From CAYRPN01 sp964426135 (GTDB lineage Bacteria > Planctomycetota > Phycisphaerae > Phycisphaerales > Phycisphaeraceae): a DNA stretch of 9,985 nt. Positions 1 through 7,126 of this stretch are shown here, piece after piece. The position numbers and the translations under genes were made by a program. Each line of letters opens with the position of its first letter. Position 1 is the first letter of the stretch. The stretch is taken from the NCBI GenBank assembly GCA_964426135.1, contig CAYRPN010000173.1, positions 1 to 9,985 of the forward strand, given 5' to 3'. The notes under the pieces are model-generated. The model saw only the letters and a list, made by a program, of their open reading frames with translations. It was not told the DNA's origin and ran no database searches.

Positions 1-368
1 CGCCGGCTAAATGGGGGACCGCCAATTCGCGAAGTTATTTCGGGCCCGTTCCTTAGCGCCACGGCCATTGCATTTGGACTTTGACGGGAGAGCGAGGCTC
101 CTGTCCAGCCGCGAAAAACGGGGGCGCATGGGGTTGTTCGCGGCTCGGCGGGAGCCTCGCCCTCCCCTATGCAATTGCCCTGCATTTCACGCTCCGCCGC
201 TAACGCTGTTGCCGCCATCGGCAATACAGTGATGAACCCGTCGCACGCGGGCTTCGTTCACGTAAAATGCAATCGCCTCCGCCAACCTGAGTGTGGCGGC
301 TTCGATCCGCCATGGACGACCACTCCGATCCGGCTGCACACCTGCGGCCTCACAGGCAGGGATGACCT
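1..368. other. Leader region without a convincing gene
   Basis: No reading frame here has protein-like composition; the short open frames are typical of high-GC DNA. The stretch contains the long inverted repeat at 86-166 and a small hairpin (TGGCGG at 294-299 pairing with CCGCCA at 307-312). A TAAAAT at 263-268 resembles a -10 box about 100 nt before the large gene, but no good -35 box sits at the right distance, so no promoter is called. A purine-rich AGGCAGGGA at about 353-361 lies 7-8 nt before the ATG at 369 and is a plausible ribosome binding site. Confidence 0.6.
86..166. repeat. Long imperfect inverted repeat (REP/MITE-like hairpin)
   Basis: The left arm at 86-114 and right arm at 138-166 are inverted copies, matching at about 25 of 29 positions by eye, around a 23-nt G-rich loop. 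The core GCGAGGCTCC is identical in both arms. The arms would form a strong hairpin in RNA or a cruciform in DNA. It encodes nothing. Elements of this style (GGGAG, GAGGCTCC, CGGCTCGG) are dispersed in many bacterial genomes; that link is from general knowledge. It could also serve as a terminator for a gene left of the window, although no T-run follows. Confidence 0.75.
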
Positions 369-3300
369 ATGAGCCACGCCACGCCCGAAACTCCCGCGCC
401 CAAGTCGCACGCCTTGCGGGGCCTGTTCATCACGCTGTTCCTGCTCCTGATCGGGGCCGGCGCGGCGGGCTGGTGGCTGATCGGGCCGAAGGTTTACACC
501 GACGACCAGTCCATCCGCGTGCGCGAGGACGACGCGAGTTTGCGCGAGGTGCTGTGGAGTTCGCCGCGCACGATCGAGGAAGCGCTCAAGGCCGAGGCGA
601 TCAACACGGAAGCGGACGAATACGAGCCGGCGCTGTCGCCCGATGGGACGGAGCTTTATTTCGTGCGCGGGATGCCGGGGACGGGTTCGCCGCCCGGCAT
701 GGCCGCTTCAGCGGCCGTGTCCCCGGGCGCGCAGGGCGCCCCCGTGGCCGCTGAAGCGGCCACGTCTGTCGGCGCGACGGTTGACGCGCCGGTCGTCGTG
801 CCGGTTCCCGCGCCTTCGCACGCCGACCTTTTCGTCAGTTTCCGCCGGAACAACCGCTGGACGCCGCCTGTTCCCCTCGCTTCGATCAACAGCCCGGGCA
901 ACGAGTTGGGCCCGCGCCTTTCCTCGGACGGCCGGTGGCTCTATTTCTACAGCGATCGCGCCGGAGGCCTGGGCGGCTACGACATCTGGGCGGCGCGGCG
1001 AAGCGACAGTGCCGACGCAGGTGTGACGTTCGACGCCCCGATCAACCTCGGCCCCGCCATCAACAGCCCGCACAACGAGTTCAACCCCGCGCCCAGTCCC
1101 GACGGCCAGCGCTTGTTTTTCACGACCAACCGCATCGCCGCCGGCAAGGCCGGCGATACGCAGCGCTGGAACGCCACCATTCGCCACAACCCAGCCGCGA
1201 CGGATTACGACTTGTTCGTGGCGGTGAGAGAGCAGGGTCAAGGGCAAAGGGCCCAGGGCCAAGGGGAGGGAGTCGAAACAAGTGAAAAGAGCGTTGAGGG
1301 AAATGGGAAGCGCGACGAGGCAAAGGAGACGAAGGCAACAACAGAGATTTCAAATCTGAAATCCCAGATCGCAAATCCGACATCCGAAATCCCAAATCCG
1401 AAATCCCAGATCCCAAATCCGAAATCCGAAATCTCCTTCTCTCCCGCACTCGAAATCCCCGGCATCAACACGCCCTTCCACGAAGGCGCGTGCACCATCA
1501 CCGCGGCCGGCGATTTTCTCTACTTCGCCTCCAACCGCGATGGCGCGAGCACGGGCTACGACCTGTTCCGCGTCCGCCTGCGCGTCGAGAGCGCCAAGAA
1601 ACATCCCGGCGAAACCGGCATCGCCGCGGGCTTGCGCTTCGGCCGCATCGAAAAGATCAAGGAACTCACCACCGCCAGCGACGAGGCTGACCCCGCGCTT
1701 TCGCCCGAGGGCTTCCGCCTGCTCTTCAGCGCCAACACCGCCGGCGGCCAGGGCGGCTATGACCTGTATGTCAGCGATTCGCGCGAAGTCTTCACCGACC
1801 GCGACGCCCGCTCGCTGCCGGCGCTGGGCTGGAGCTGGTGGGCGCTGATCGCCGCCACCGCCCTGCTCCTGCTGTTGCTGCTGCTCTTCCGCAGGATCGA
1901 TTCGGAAAGGCTGAGCATCCTGCAGAAGTGCGTGATCGCGTCGCTCATGCTGCACTTGATCTTCACGATTGTCACGACGCTGCTGATCGTGTCGGCCCAG
2001 ATCGTGCAGCACGTGAAGGAAGAGGAGATGCGCATCGCGGTGAGCCTGACCGCAGGCACGGAGATCGACATCCGCACCGCGCTGCGTTCGCAGGAAGCGG
2101 ACCTGCCTGTGCAGGCGCCGGCGATGGAGGCGAGCGCCCGGACATCGACGCCGCTGGTGATTCCGCGCACGCCGTCGCAGGAGTTGCCGCTGAACCTGCC
2201 GACCGCCAAGGCCGCGCCGACGGCGGACAGCATGGTGCTGCCACAGCTTCCCGCGCCAAAGGCGAGCCCCAGCGAACAGACGCCCGCGACGGTCACGCCG
2301 GTGACGCCGATCGAGCTGGCGCTGGACACGTCGCAGCCGCAGGTGAAGCCGCTGGAGAATGTGGAGAGCAAGAGCGAACCCACGCCGCCCGCGCCGGCCC
2401 AGGCGCAGCGCCAGGCAAGCGATGCTCCTCCCGTCACGCAGCCGACCGTCCGTGCGCCCAGCGCTGCGCCAGCCCAGTCGAGCGAGGCGCCATTGACGCA
2501 GGCCGCCGAGGCGCAGCGCGTCGCCAGCGCGACCGCCGCGAGTGATCCCGTGCGACCCACCGCCGCGCAGCCCGCCGCCGCGCCGAATGTGGAGTTCACG
2601 CAGGCGGATGCGGCCCGCGTGAAGAGCGAACGCCCCGCGGAGCAGCCGAACTTCGTCACCTCCGCCGCGGCGATGCGGCAGTCCGTCACGATCACCTCGA
2701 CGCGCGAGCAACCGACCGCGAACCAGGCGTCGCCGTCGAAACCTTCCGCCCAGTCGCTGCTGGATTCGCCCGCGCCGCAGGCGCCGGCGGCCAGCACGAA
2801 GGCCACGCAGTCCGTCGCCACCACCGCCGCGCTGCCAGCCGGCGTCATGCCCACGCCTTCGCTCAACGTGCAGGCCAAGGCGGTCAGCAGCGAGCGGCCT
2901 GACGGCCCGGCGATTCCGCAGACTTCGCCCAGCATCGAGAGGCAGGCCGCCACGCAACCTCGAGGCGAAGTCGCCACCGCGACCACCGAAGCCCCGCCCG
3001 CCGAAGCCGCCGCCGCATCGCTTCAGCGCAGCGCGGCGCCTGCCCAGGCGCGCAGCACCAGCGAGCAACTGGCGGCGATTCTCAATGTGAAAGTCGATGC
3101 GCCGCAGCTTGAGGTCAACCCCGCGCCGGCCGCGCGGGTCAAGGCGGAGCAGGCCGCCCAGCCCGCCGCCTCCGACGCCACGCCGGCAACCGCCGAGCGC
3201 TCCGTCGAAGCGACCGGACCCGCCACCGCCAGTGCCGCGACCATCGACAGCGCATCGCCGGCGCCAGCCGCGCGGCCCGTTGACGTGAATCCCGCCGCCG

Positions 3301-5051
3301 CCGCCAGCGAAGCCCCCCGCGCCACCGCCAAAGCCGCTGCGACCCAGCCCGTCACACCGAATGCCGCGCTGCCTGCCGGCATCACCCCGGAACTGAGCAC
3401 GCCGCAGACGAGCGCACGCGTGGCGACGAGCAAGTCAGCCGATCAACCCCAGGCCGACGCAGCGAGCAACGACGGCGTCGCCCGCACGCAGAAGCAAGCG
3501 CTCGATTCCGCCGCAAGCCGAAACATCGGCGCAACCGACTCCACGCCGACCACCGCCCCGCCGACCGCCAACGCTTCGCCGTCCTCGCTCGTGCAATCGG
3601 CCGACGCACAGCAGAAGCCCGCCACCACCGCCGCCAGCGTGAAGGCACCCAGTTCCACCGCAACGCCAGCCCCCGCACTGGCGCTGGACATCGAAACGCC
3701 GACCTTCGACGCCAGCCGCGTCGCCGCCAGCAGCGCCAAGACCGCAGCGGAACCTGCCCCGGCCACCGAGGCGCGAATCGCCAAGGCCACGACATCCGCC
3801 GCGCCGGTGAAGTTCGACAAGTCCACTGATCTCGCCTCCGCCGGCTTGTCCCCCACCGATGCCGCGCTGATCTCACTCGCCAGCGCCACGTCATCGAAAG
3901 ACCTGCGAGCGACGTCGAAACTCATCCCCGGCATCGAGGCCGGCACCCCCGCGCCCATTCCCGTCTCCGTCATTCCCGGCGGCGATCAGTTCATCGCCCC
4001 GCCGCTCTCGCAGCGCGCTCCGGAGATGCGGAAGAAACTCCTGGAAGACGCCGGCGGAACCAAGGAATCGGAGGAAGCTGTCGGGCGGGCACTCGCATTC
4101 CTCTCCCGGCAGCAGGAGCCCGACGGACGCTGGACTTTCGTCAACGACGGCGGCAAGCCCGGCAAGCGCGCCGTGTCGCCGCATGACTCCGCTCTCACCG
4201 GCCTTTGCGTCCTCGCGTTCCTCGCTTCCGACCATGCGCCCACCAAGGAAGGCCCCTACCGCAAGCAGGTCGCCGACGGCGTCGCGTTTCTCCTGAAAAT
4301 GCAGGGAAAAGACGGCGACCTGCGCGGCGACGGCAACATGTACAACCACGCCATCGCCACCATCGCACTCGCCGAGGCCGCCCTCATGACCGGCGACGAG
4401 CGATACCGCGCCGCCGCCCTCAAGGCCGCCCGATTCATCGCCAAGGGCCAGAACCACGACCTGGGCGGTTGGCGCTACCAACCCGGCATCGACAGCGACC
4501 TGAGCGTGCTCGGCTGGCAGGTCATGGCGCTGCACTCGGCGGAACAGCTCGGCTTCGACTTCGACGACACCACCCGCCGCGGCATCAACAAGTACCTCGC
4601 CAAGGTCACCGCGCCCAACTCCCTCGTCGCCGGCTACACCAACCCCACGCCCCGCCTCTCCATGACCGCCGAGGGCGCCTTCACCCGCATCCTCATGGGC
4701 GAGACCTTCTCCGCGCGCCAATTGCAGACGCTTAACGACTACGTGCTCGCCTACCCGCCCGGCCGCGGCGAGACGGATTACTACTACATCTACTACGCCT
4801 CGCTCACCTACTCCCAGCTTCGCGGCAAGGAATGGGACCGCTGGAACCCCGCCATGCGCCAGCACCTGGAAAAAATGCAGAAGCGCGGCGGCTGGCAGGA
4901 CGGAAGCTGGTCGCCGGTCAACCGCTGGGACCAGAAAGGCGGCGTGATCTACACCACCTGCATGGCCACGCTGACGCTGGAGGTGTTCTATCGGTATCTG
5001 CCGATGTATGGGCGGGAGGCGCAGGGGCCGGAGGAAGCGGGCAAGCGGTGA
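369..5051 (+). CDS. Giant membrane-anchored PD40 propeller / alpha-toroid protein
   Basis: This 1560-residue protein has no recognised gene name. Residues about 17-38 are a membrane segment. Residues 81-470 hold five PD40 (WD40-like) strands of the form NE.P..S.DG..LYF.S.R.GG.GGYD, near residues 81, 177, 235, 370 and 437. Membrane segments follow at about 486-506 and 520-545, joined by a basic loop (RRIDSER). Residues about 550-1235 are Ala/Pro/Thr-rich and probably disordered. Residues about 1234-1545 resemble prenyltransferase/squalene-oxidase repeats, with QW-like motifs QQEPDGRW (1248), QNHDLGGW (1361) and QKRGGWQDGSW (1503). No DXDD cyclase motif is seen, so a structural or binding role is likelier than terpene cyclisation. 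The positive-inside rule puts both folded domains in the periplasm. The ATG follows a good purine-rich site. Function unknown; possibly envelope scaffolding or polymer binding. Two loops contain repeat-derived sequence (698-764 and about 1226-1434). Confidence 0.9.
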   Translation: MSHATPETPAPKSHALRGLFITLFLLLIGAGAAGWWLIGPKVYTDDQSIRVREDDASLREVLWSSPRTIEEALKAEAINTEADEYEPALSPDGTELYFVRGMPGTGSPPGMAASAAVSPGAQGAPVAAEAATSVGATVDAPVVVPVPAPSHADLFVSFRRNNRWTPPVPLASINSPGNELGPRLSSDGRWLYFYSDRAGGLGGYDIWAARRSDSADAGVTFDAPINLGPAINSPHNEFNPAPSPDGQRLFFTTNRIAAGKAGDTQRWNATIRHNPAATDYDLFVAVREQGQGQRAQGQGEGVETSEKSVEGNGKRDEAKETKATTEISNLKSQIANPTSEIPNPKSQIPNPKSEISFSPALEIPGINTPFHEGACTITAAGDFLYFASNRDGASTGYDLFRVRLRVESAKKHPGETGIAAGLRFGRIEKIKELTTASDEADPALSPEGFRLLFSANTAGGQGGYDLYVSDSREVFTDRDARSLPALGWSWWALIAATALLLLLLLLFRRIDSERLSILQKCVIASLMLHLIFTIVTTLLIVSAQIVQHVKEEEMRIAVSLTAGTEIDIRTALRSQEADLPVQAPAMEASARTSTPLVIPRTPSQELPLNLPTAKAAPTADSMVLPQLPAPKASPSEQTPATVTPVTPIELALDTSQPQVKPLENVESKSEPTPPAPAQAQRQASDAPPVTQPTVRAPSAAPAQSSEAPLTQAAEAQRVASATAASDPVRPTAAQPAAAPNVEFTQADAARVKSERPAEQPNFVTSAAAMRQSVTITSTREQPTANQASPSKPSAQSLLDSPAPQAPAASTKATQSVATTAALPAGVMPTPSLNVQAKAVSSERPDGPAIPQTSPSIERQAATQPRGEVATATTEAPPAEAAAASLQRSAAPAQARSTSEQLAAILNVKVDAPQLEVNPAPAARVKAEQAAQPAASDATPATAERSVEATGPATASAATIDSASPAPAARPVDVNPAAAASEAPRATAKAAATQPVTPNAALPAGITPELSTPQTSARVATSKSADQPQADAASNDGVARTQKQALDSAASRNIGATDSTPTTAPPTANASPSSLVQSADAQQKPATTAASVKAPSSTATPAPALALDIETPTFDASRVAASSAKTAAEPAPATEARIAKATTSAAPVKFDKSTDLASAGLSPTDAALISLASATSSKDLRATSKLIPGIEAGTPAPIPVSVIPGGDQFIAPPLSQRAPEMRKKLLEDAGGTKESEEAVGRALAFLSRQQEPDGRWTFVNDGGKPGKRAVSPHDSALTGLCVLAFLASDHAPTKEGPYRKQVADGVAFLLKMQGKDGDLRGDGNMYNHAIATIALAEAALMTGDERYRAAALKAARFIAKGQNHDLGGWRYQPGIDSDLSVLGWQVMALHSAEQLGFDFDDTTRRGINKYLAKVTAPNSLVAGYTNPTPRLSMTAEGAFTRILMGETFSARQLQTLNDYVLAYPPGRGETDYYYIYYASLTYSQLRGKEWDRWNPAMRQHLEKMQKRGGWQDGSWSPVNRWDQKGGVIYTTCMATLTLEVFYRYLPMYGREAQGPEEAGKR
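698..764. repeat. Palindromic repeat embedded in frame in the large CDS
   Basis: The arms at 698-719 and 743-764 are reverse complements at 19 of 22 positions, and each arm is itself nearly palindromic (GGCCGC TTCA GCGGCC). The 23-nt spacer contains a further hairpin, GGGCGC at 725-730 with GCGCCC at 736-741. The element is translated as a small Ala/Gly/Pro-rich insert between strands of the first propeller blade, roughly residues 110-132. It resembles dispersed REP-like DNA rather than conserved protein sequence. Confidence 0.75.
1351..1434. repeat. Heptanucleotide tandem array, 12 units, inside the CDS
   Basis: Twelve consecutive 7-nt units fit the pattern [C/G]AAATCC with a few substitutions (for example CAGATCC, GACATCC, GAAATCT). 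Three units make 21 nt, so the array is read in frame as a seven-residue peptide repeat of NPKSQIP/NPKSEIS type. It lies in the loop between the third and fourth PD40 strands. The preceding 1226-1350 is also atypical, with AGGGC-type short repeats and Glu/Lys/Gln-rich coding. AAATCC-type arrays occur between genes in planctomycete genomes as far as I recall; that comparison is unverified. Confidence 0.85.
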
Positions 5052-5071
5052 GAGCGACCAAACCCCGCCCT

Positions 5072-5178
5072 CAAGTGGCCGGCCACACACCCCACCCTGT
5101 GTGTTTTCGCACTCAAACCGTTTCGTTCCATGTACTTATGAATTGACTGCCAAAAAGGTAGGACACTTTCCGGCCACT
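5072..5178. repeat. Long direct repeat, copy A
   Basis: This copy is collinear with 9720-9828 at an almost constant offset of 4648-4650. It begins with CAAGTGGCCGG in both copies, has a weakly conserved middle, and ends in a 30-nt block (5149-5178) that differs from copy B at one position by eye. That block includes CAAAAAGGTAGGACAC followed by CGGCCACT. Copy A lies just after the large gene and its 5' part overlaps the possible terminator. No transposase is nearby. Confidence 0.75.
5085..5107 (+). terminator. Weak intrinsic terminator after the large gene
   Basis: ACACAC at 5085-5090 pairs with GTGTGT at 5099-5104 around an 8-nt loop, and a short T-run (5104-5107) follows directly. It lies about 35 nt past the stop of the large gene. 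The stem is short and half A-T, so termination would be weak. Copy B of the repeat lacks this stem, which suggests it is not a general property of the repeat. Confidence 0.35.
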
Positions 5179-5359
5179 CTCCGTGGCCGCGCAGCCCCCT
5201 GTGAATCGCAGGCGAAGACATGTCAAAGAACAACGCGGCCCCGCTGGCGGACCGTTGGCAATACCTACCTTACATTGACCAATCTTATTGAAAGTTACGC
5301 CCGCGGCGACCGCACCGATCGCTGCAGCCATTGGCGGGGGTTCGTGCATCGCGTGTCGT

Positions 5360-5462
5360 GTAGGGTCGGTTGAGGCTGGGCGAAGCCCACCAACGGTGTC
5401 CACGATCTCCAGGGGACTCGCTCGCAGCGGATGGTGGGTTTCGCGGACTCAACCCACCCTAC
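5360..5462. repeat. REP-like doublet in inverted orientation
   Basis: Two copies of one element about 36 nt long face each other at 5360-5396 and 5428-5462. The outer 17 nt (5360-5376 against the reverse complement of 5446-5462) match at 15 positions and start GTAGGGT.GGTTGAG. The inner parts share GCGAA.CCCACCA. The right copy alone can fold with an 8-bp stem, GGTGGGTT (5433-5440) with AACCCACC (5451-5458). The arrangement recalls bacterial interspersed mosaic elements. No REP-associated transposase is in the window. Confidence 0.7.
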
Positions 5463-5587
5463 TTGCTCTGCCAAGGTGAATCGCAAGCGAGCAAGGAACG
5501 AGTCTCGGAATATGGGATGAATCGCCGATTCGTCGAGAGGATCGAGCAACGCGCGCTGGGGACTCGCACTCTCATCTCCAGCCCCCG

Positions 5588-5611
5588 CCATGGTGGGCGA
5601 TGCCCGCCTTA
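5588..5611 (-). repeat. Single REP-like hairpin, inverted partner of 6672-6695
   Basis: GGTGGGC (5592-5598), a 3-nt loop and GCCCGCC (5602-5608) form a 7-bp stem with one G-T pair. The reverse complement of 5588-5611 matches 6672-6695 at 21 of 24 positions by eye. It sits about 35 nt beyond the stop of the (-) strand gene and could stop transcription or stabilise the mRNA end, although no T-run follows. Confidence 0.7.
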
Positions 5612-5646
5612 CAAAGCTACGACACACTACCGCTGGGCAGTGCGGT

Positions 5647-6549
5647 CTATTTACCGGTCATGAACTCCTTCGATTTATACTGGTATCGCGTATTGGTGCC
5701 GGGAAGGATGCCGTCGGCATCCTCGACGATTTCTCCACGCACGATCCAGCCCGTGGCTTCATCGACACTGAATGATCCAGTGGTGGTTTCCTTTAATGTC
5801 GTGTACGAAAAGATTGTTCCCTTCATCTTGATCAGTGCCTTCCCTTCCTTACGGTCGACGAGCGTGTAGGTGGCCTCCGTCGTCCGCCCCGGCGACTTGT
5901 CACTAGGCGGAGGTATCACGATCTTGCGGGTCCAAGAATCGCCGATGTCGATCGGCTTGTCAGGAAGGAAGTGAAACCACATCTCGGCACTATTCTTCAT
6001 GGCTTTCACATTCACGTCGGCATTTCCCGGTGGCGAATACTTGGGCTGAATGGCGGCAGCCAACTCGGCGAGACCAATCGCTTCCTTAGTCTCCCCGCTG
6101 CGGGAGACACGCAGCGAATACCCTTTTCCCGCCAGTGCATCGACGAATTGGTGGTCAAACGGCAACGGCGCCTTCTCCTTTGCCTTATCCTTCTGCTGTT
6201 TGGGCGGAGATTTCGAGTCGTAAGTGCGCGTAATGCCCGCGTTTCGCGACGACTTCACCAGCCGGTCATAGCTAAGCGTCAGCTTATGAACTCCCTCCGA
6301 ATCAACTTCATCAACCCGTACGGTGATGTAAGTCGTCAAGGTTATTGTGGATTCATATTTGGGCATGTCGCGGGACGCCATCGTCGTCGTGGCTTCTGAC
6401 TGATGCACCCACTGCTTGCGATCCTTCTCTTTCAGATTGAGTTGGAGCGTGATCTTCTCCCCACGCGGCTGGAGAGTTTCGTCCGCAACGACAACACTAC
6501 CACAGTTCATGACGCCGATGACATAGAAAGCGATGACATGTAAGCGCAT
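5647..6549 (-). CDS. Secreted DUF6263-like protein
   Basis: This 300-residue protein starts with a Sec-type signal peptide: a basic start, a hydrophobic stretch, and likely cleavage near residue 22 after VVVA. There is no lipobox, so it is probably periplasmic or surface-exposed. The mature part looks beta-rich. The segment FLPDKPIDIGDSWTRK (about residues 193-208) and the later TTTGSFSVDEATGWIVRGEI (about 259-278) fit my recollection of the DUF6263 family, whose role is unknown. A Lys/Pro-rich loop lies at about residues 112-127. The ATG at 6549 has a GGAGA site 5 nt upstream. Base composition is visibly less GC-rich than its neighbours. It is alone on its strand here, convergent with the large gene, and bracketed by REP-like repeats. 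Confidence 0.85.
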   Translation of the reverse strand: MRLHVIAFYVIGVMNCGSVVVADETLQPRGEKITLQLNLKEKDRKQWVHQSEATTTMASRDMPKYESTITLTTYITVRVDEVDSEGVHKLTLSYDRLVKSSRNAGITRTYDSKSPPKQQKDKAKEKAPLPFDHQFVDALAGKGYSLRVSRSGETKEAIGLAELAAAIQPKYSPPGNADVNVKAMKNSAEMWFHFLPDKPIDIGDSWTRKIVIPPPSDKSPGRTTEATYTLVDRKEGKALIKMKGTIFSYTTLKETTTGSFSVDEATGWIVRGEIVEDADGILPGTNTRYQYKSKEFMTGK

Positions 6550-6588
6550 ACGATTCTCCGGATTACGAGGCCGATTGCAGAACGCACG

Positions 6589-6618
6589 ATTTTATTGCCC
6601 AAGCAGTTATTTTGCCAG
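6589..6618 (-). promoter_or_regulatory. Candidate promoter of the DUF6263-like gene
   Basis: On the (-) strand CTGGCA (6613-6618) and TAAAAT (6589-6594) are separated by 18 nt, resembling -35 and -10 boxes with 4/6 and 5/6 matches to the E. coli consensus. The -10 lies about 40 nt before the ATG. The match is moderate, and sigma preferences in this organism are unknown. Confidence 0.3.
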
Positions 6619-6671
6619 CCGGTTCGCCTCTTCGGATCTCTTCGGGTGAGTAGGTAGCCCGAGCGTCGGTG

Positions 6672-6695
6672 TAGGGTGGGCACCGCCCACCATGG
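6672..6695 (+). repeat. Single REP-like hairpin upstream of the DUF6263-like gene
   Basis: GGTGGGC (6675-6681), loop ACC and GCCCACC (6685-6691) form a perfect 7-bp stem, preceded by GTA. It is the inverted counterpart of 5588-5611, so the pair brackets the DUF6263-like gene. It belongs to the same GTAGGGTGGG-type family as the doublet at 5360-5462. Confidence 0.7.
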
Positions 6696-6830
6696 TCAGC
6701 CCTGCGCGCCAATTTACATTTCAACGCCAAGAACCAGACGTGCCACCCGTTCCTCTTCAGTCAGAAAGGCAGAAGGGCAAATGCGTGCCATTCAGGCTGA
6801 CGAGCCGATCCCAACCATTCAGGTTCGCGC

Positions 6831-6959
6831 TCACGAATGCGGCGCATCCACATCCGCCCCGCCCTGCTCGCTCTTGGAAGCGGCCGCCGGCTTCTTGCCC
6901 GGCGTGGCGTTCGGATCAACGGAAGACTGTCCGGCCGGTGGCTGTGGTTGCGGCTCGGC
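6831..6959 (-). pseudogene. Orphan C-terminal tail related to the downstream glycosyltransferase
   Basis: Read on the (-) strand, 42 sense codons run to a TGA at 6831-6833 and are preceded in frame by a stop at 6960-6962. The last 28 residues match the last 28 of the glycosyltransferase at 7730-9670: both contain DPNAT.GKKPA.ASKSE and end DVDAPHS. At DNA level 6829-6911 aligns without gaps to 7728-7810 at an offset of 899, with about 68 of 83 identical by eye. The 14 residues before the shared tail are Pro/Gln-rich and do not match. It has no start and no body, so it is probably a leftover of a paralogous gene or a copied 3' end. A dispersed repeat that supplies gene 3' ends is the alternative. 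Confidence 0.65.
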
Positions 6960-7082
6960 TCAACCGCGGCCGAAGCATCCAGCCTTCCCACGTGTTGGAT
7001 TTTTCATTGGTCGCCAGTTTACATCGCCTTGCGCTTGGAGTCCGAACGCTGCGCGCCGGGGTCTCACGGACTCGGCCCCAGC

Positions 7083-7099
7083 CACCCGTCGCGCGGGTG
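7083..7099 (-). terminator. Small hairpin after the toxin gene
   Basis: CACCCG (7083-7088) pairs with CGGGTG (7094-7099) around a 5-nt loop, about 28 nt past the toxin stop. No T-run follows on the (-) strand, so intrinsic termination is doubtful. Confidence 0.2.
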
Positions 7100-7126
7100 A
7101 AACCGAAAGGGACAAACGATGACAAA

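Larger units (their letters stand above)
5052..5646. other. Repeat-rich intergenic region between convergent genes
   Basis: No credible gene is seen. The region lies between the ends of the (+) large gene and the (-) DUF6263-like gene. It holds a perfect 12-bp palindrome (GTGGCCGGCCAC, 5075-5086), a possible terminator (5085-5107), copy A of the long direct repeat (5072-5178), a REP-like doublet (5360-5462) and a single REP-like hairpin (5588-5611). A 14-nt motif TGAATCGCARGCGA occurs twice, at 5202-5215 and 5477-5490. Confidence 0.7.
6550..7126. other. Intergenic region with repeat and gene debris
   Basis: No intact gene is recognised. From left to right it holds the upstream sequences of the DUF6263-like gene, a REP-like hairpin (6672-6695), an orphan glycosyltransferase-type tail (6831-6959) and a small hairpin after the toxin gene (7083-7099). 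A 13-nt motif CGCCARTTTACAT occurs on either side of the orphan tail (6707-6719 and 7012-7024). The remaining sequence shows nothing I can name. Confidence 0.6.

Noticed and set aside
1351..1434. Possible CRISPR array
   Set aside because: Units are 7 nt with no spacers and are translated in frame, so it is a simple tandem repeat.
1234..1545. Active squalene-hopene cyclase domain in the large protein
   Set aside because: The domain has QW-like repeats but no visible DXDD motif and is shorter than a cyclase; only the fold resemblance is supported.
1350..3068. Long (-) strand open frame opposite the large gene
   Set aside because: Its product is an Arg/Gly-rich string with no domain pattern, as expected opposite a high-GC Ala/Pro-rich gene. 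The (+) frame has recognisable domains.
3891..5090. 399-codon (-) strand open frame opposite the toroid domain
   Set aside because: The (+) strand has clear QW-like motifs and family-like spacing; the (-) product is Val/Gly/Ala-rich without motifs.
6707..7024. 13-nt CGCCARTTTACAT pair around the orphan tail as a target-site duplication
   Set aside because: The copies have a mismatch and are short, with no element ends beside them; chance is likely.
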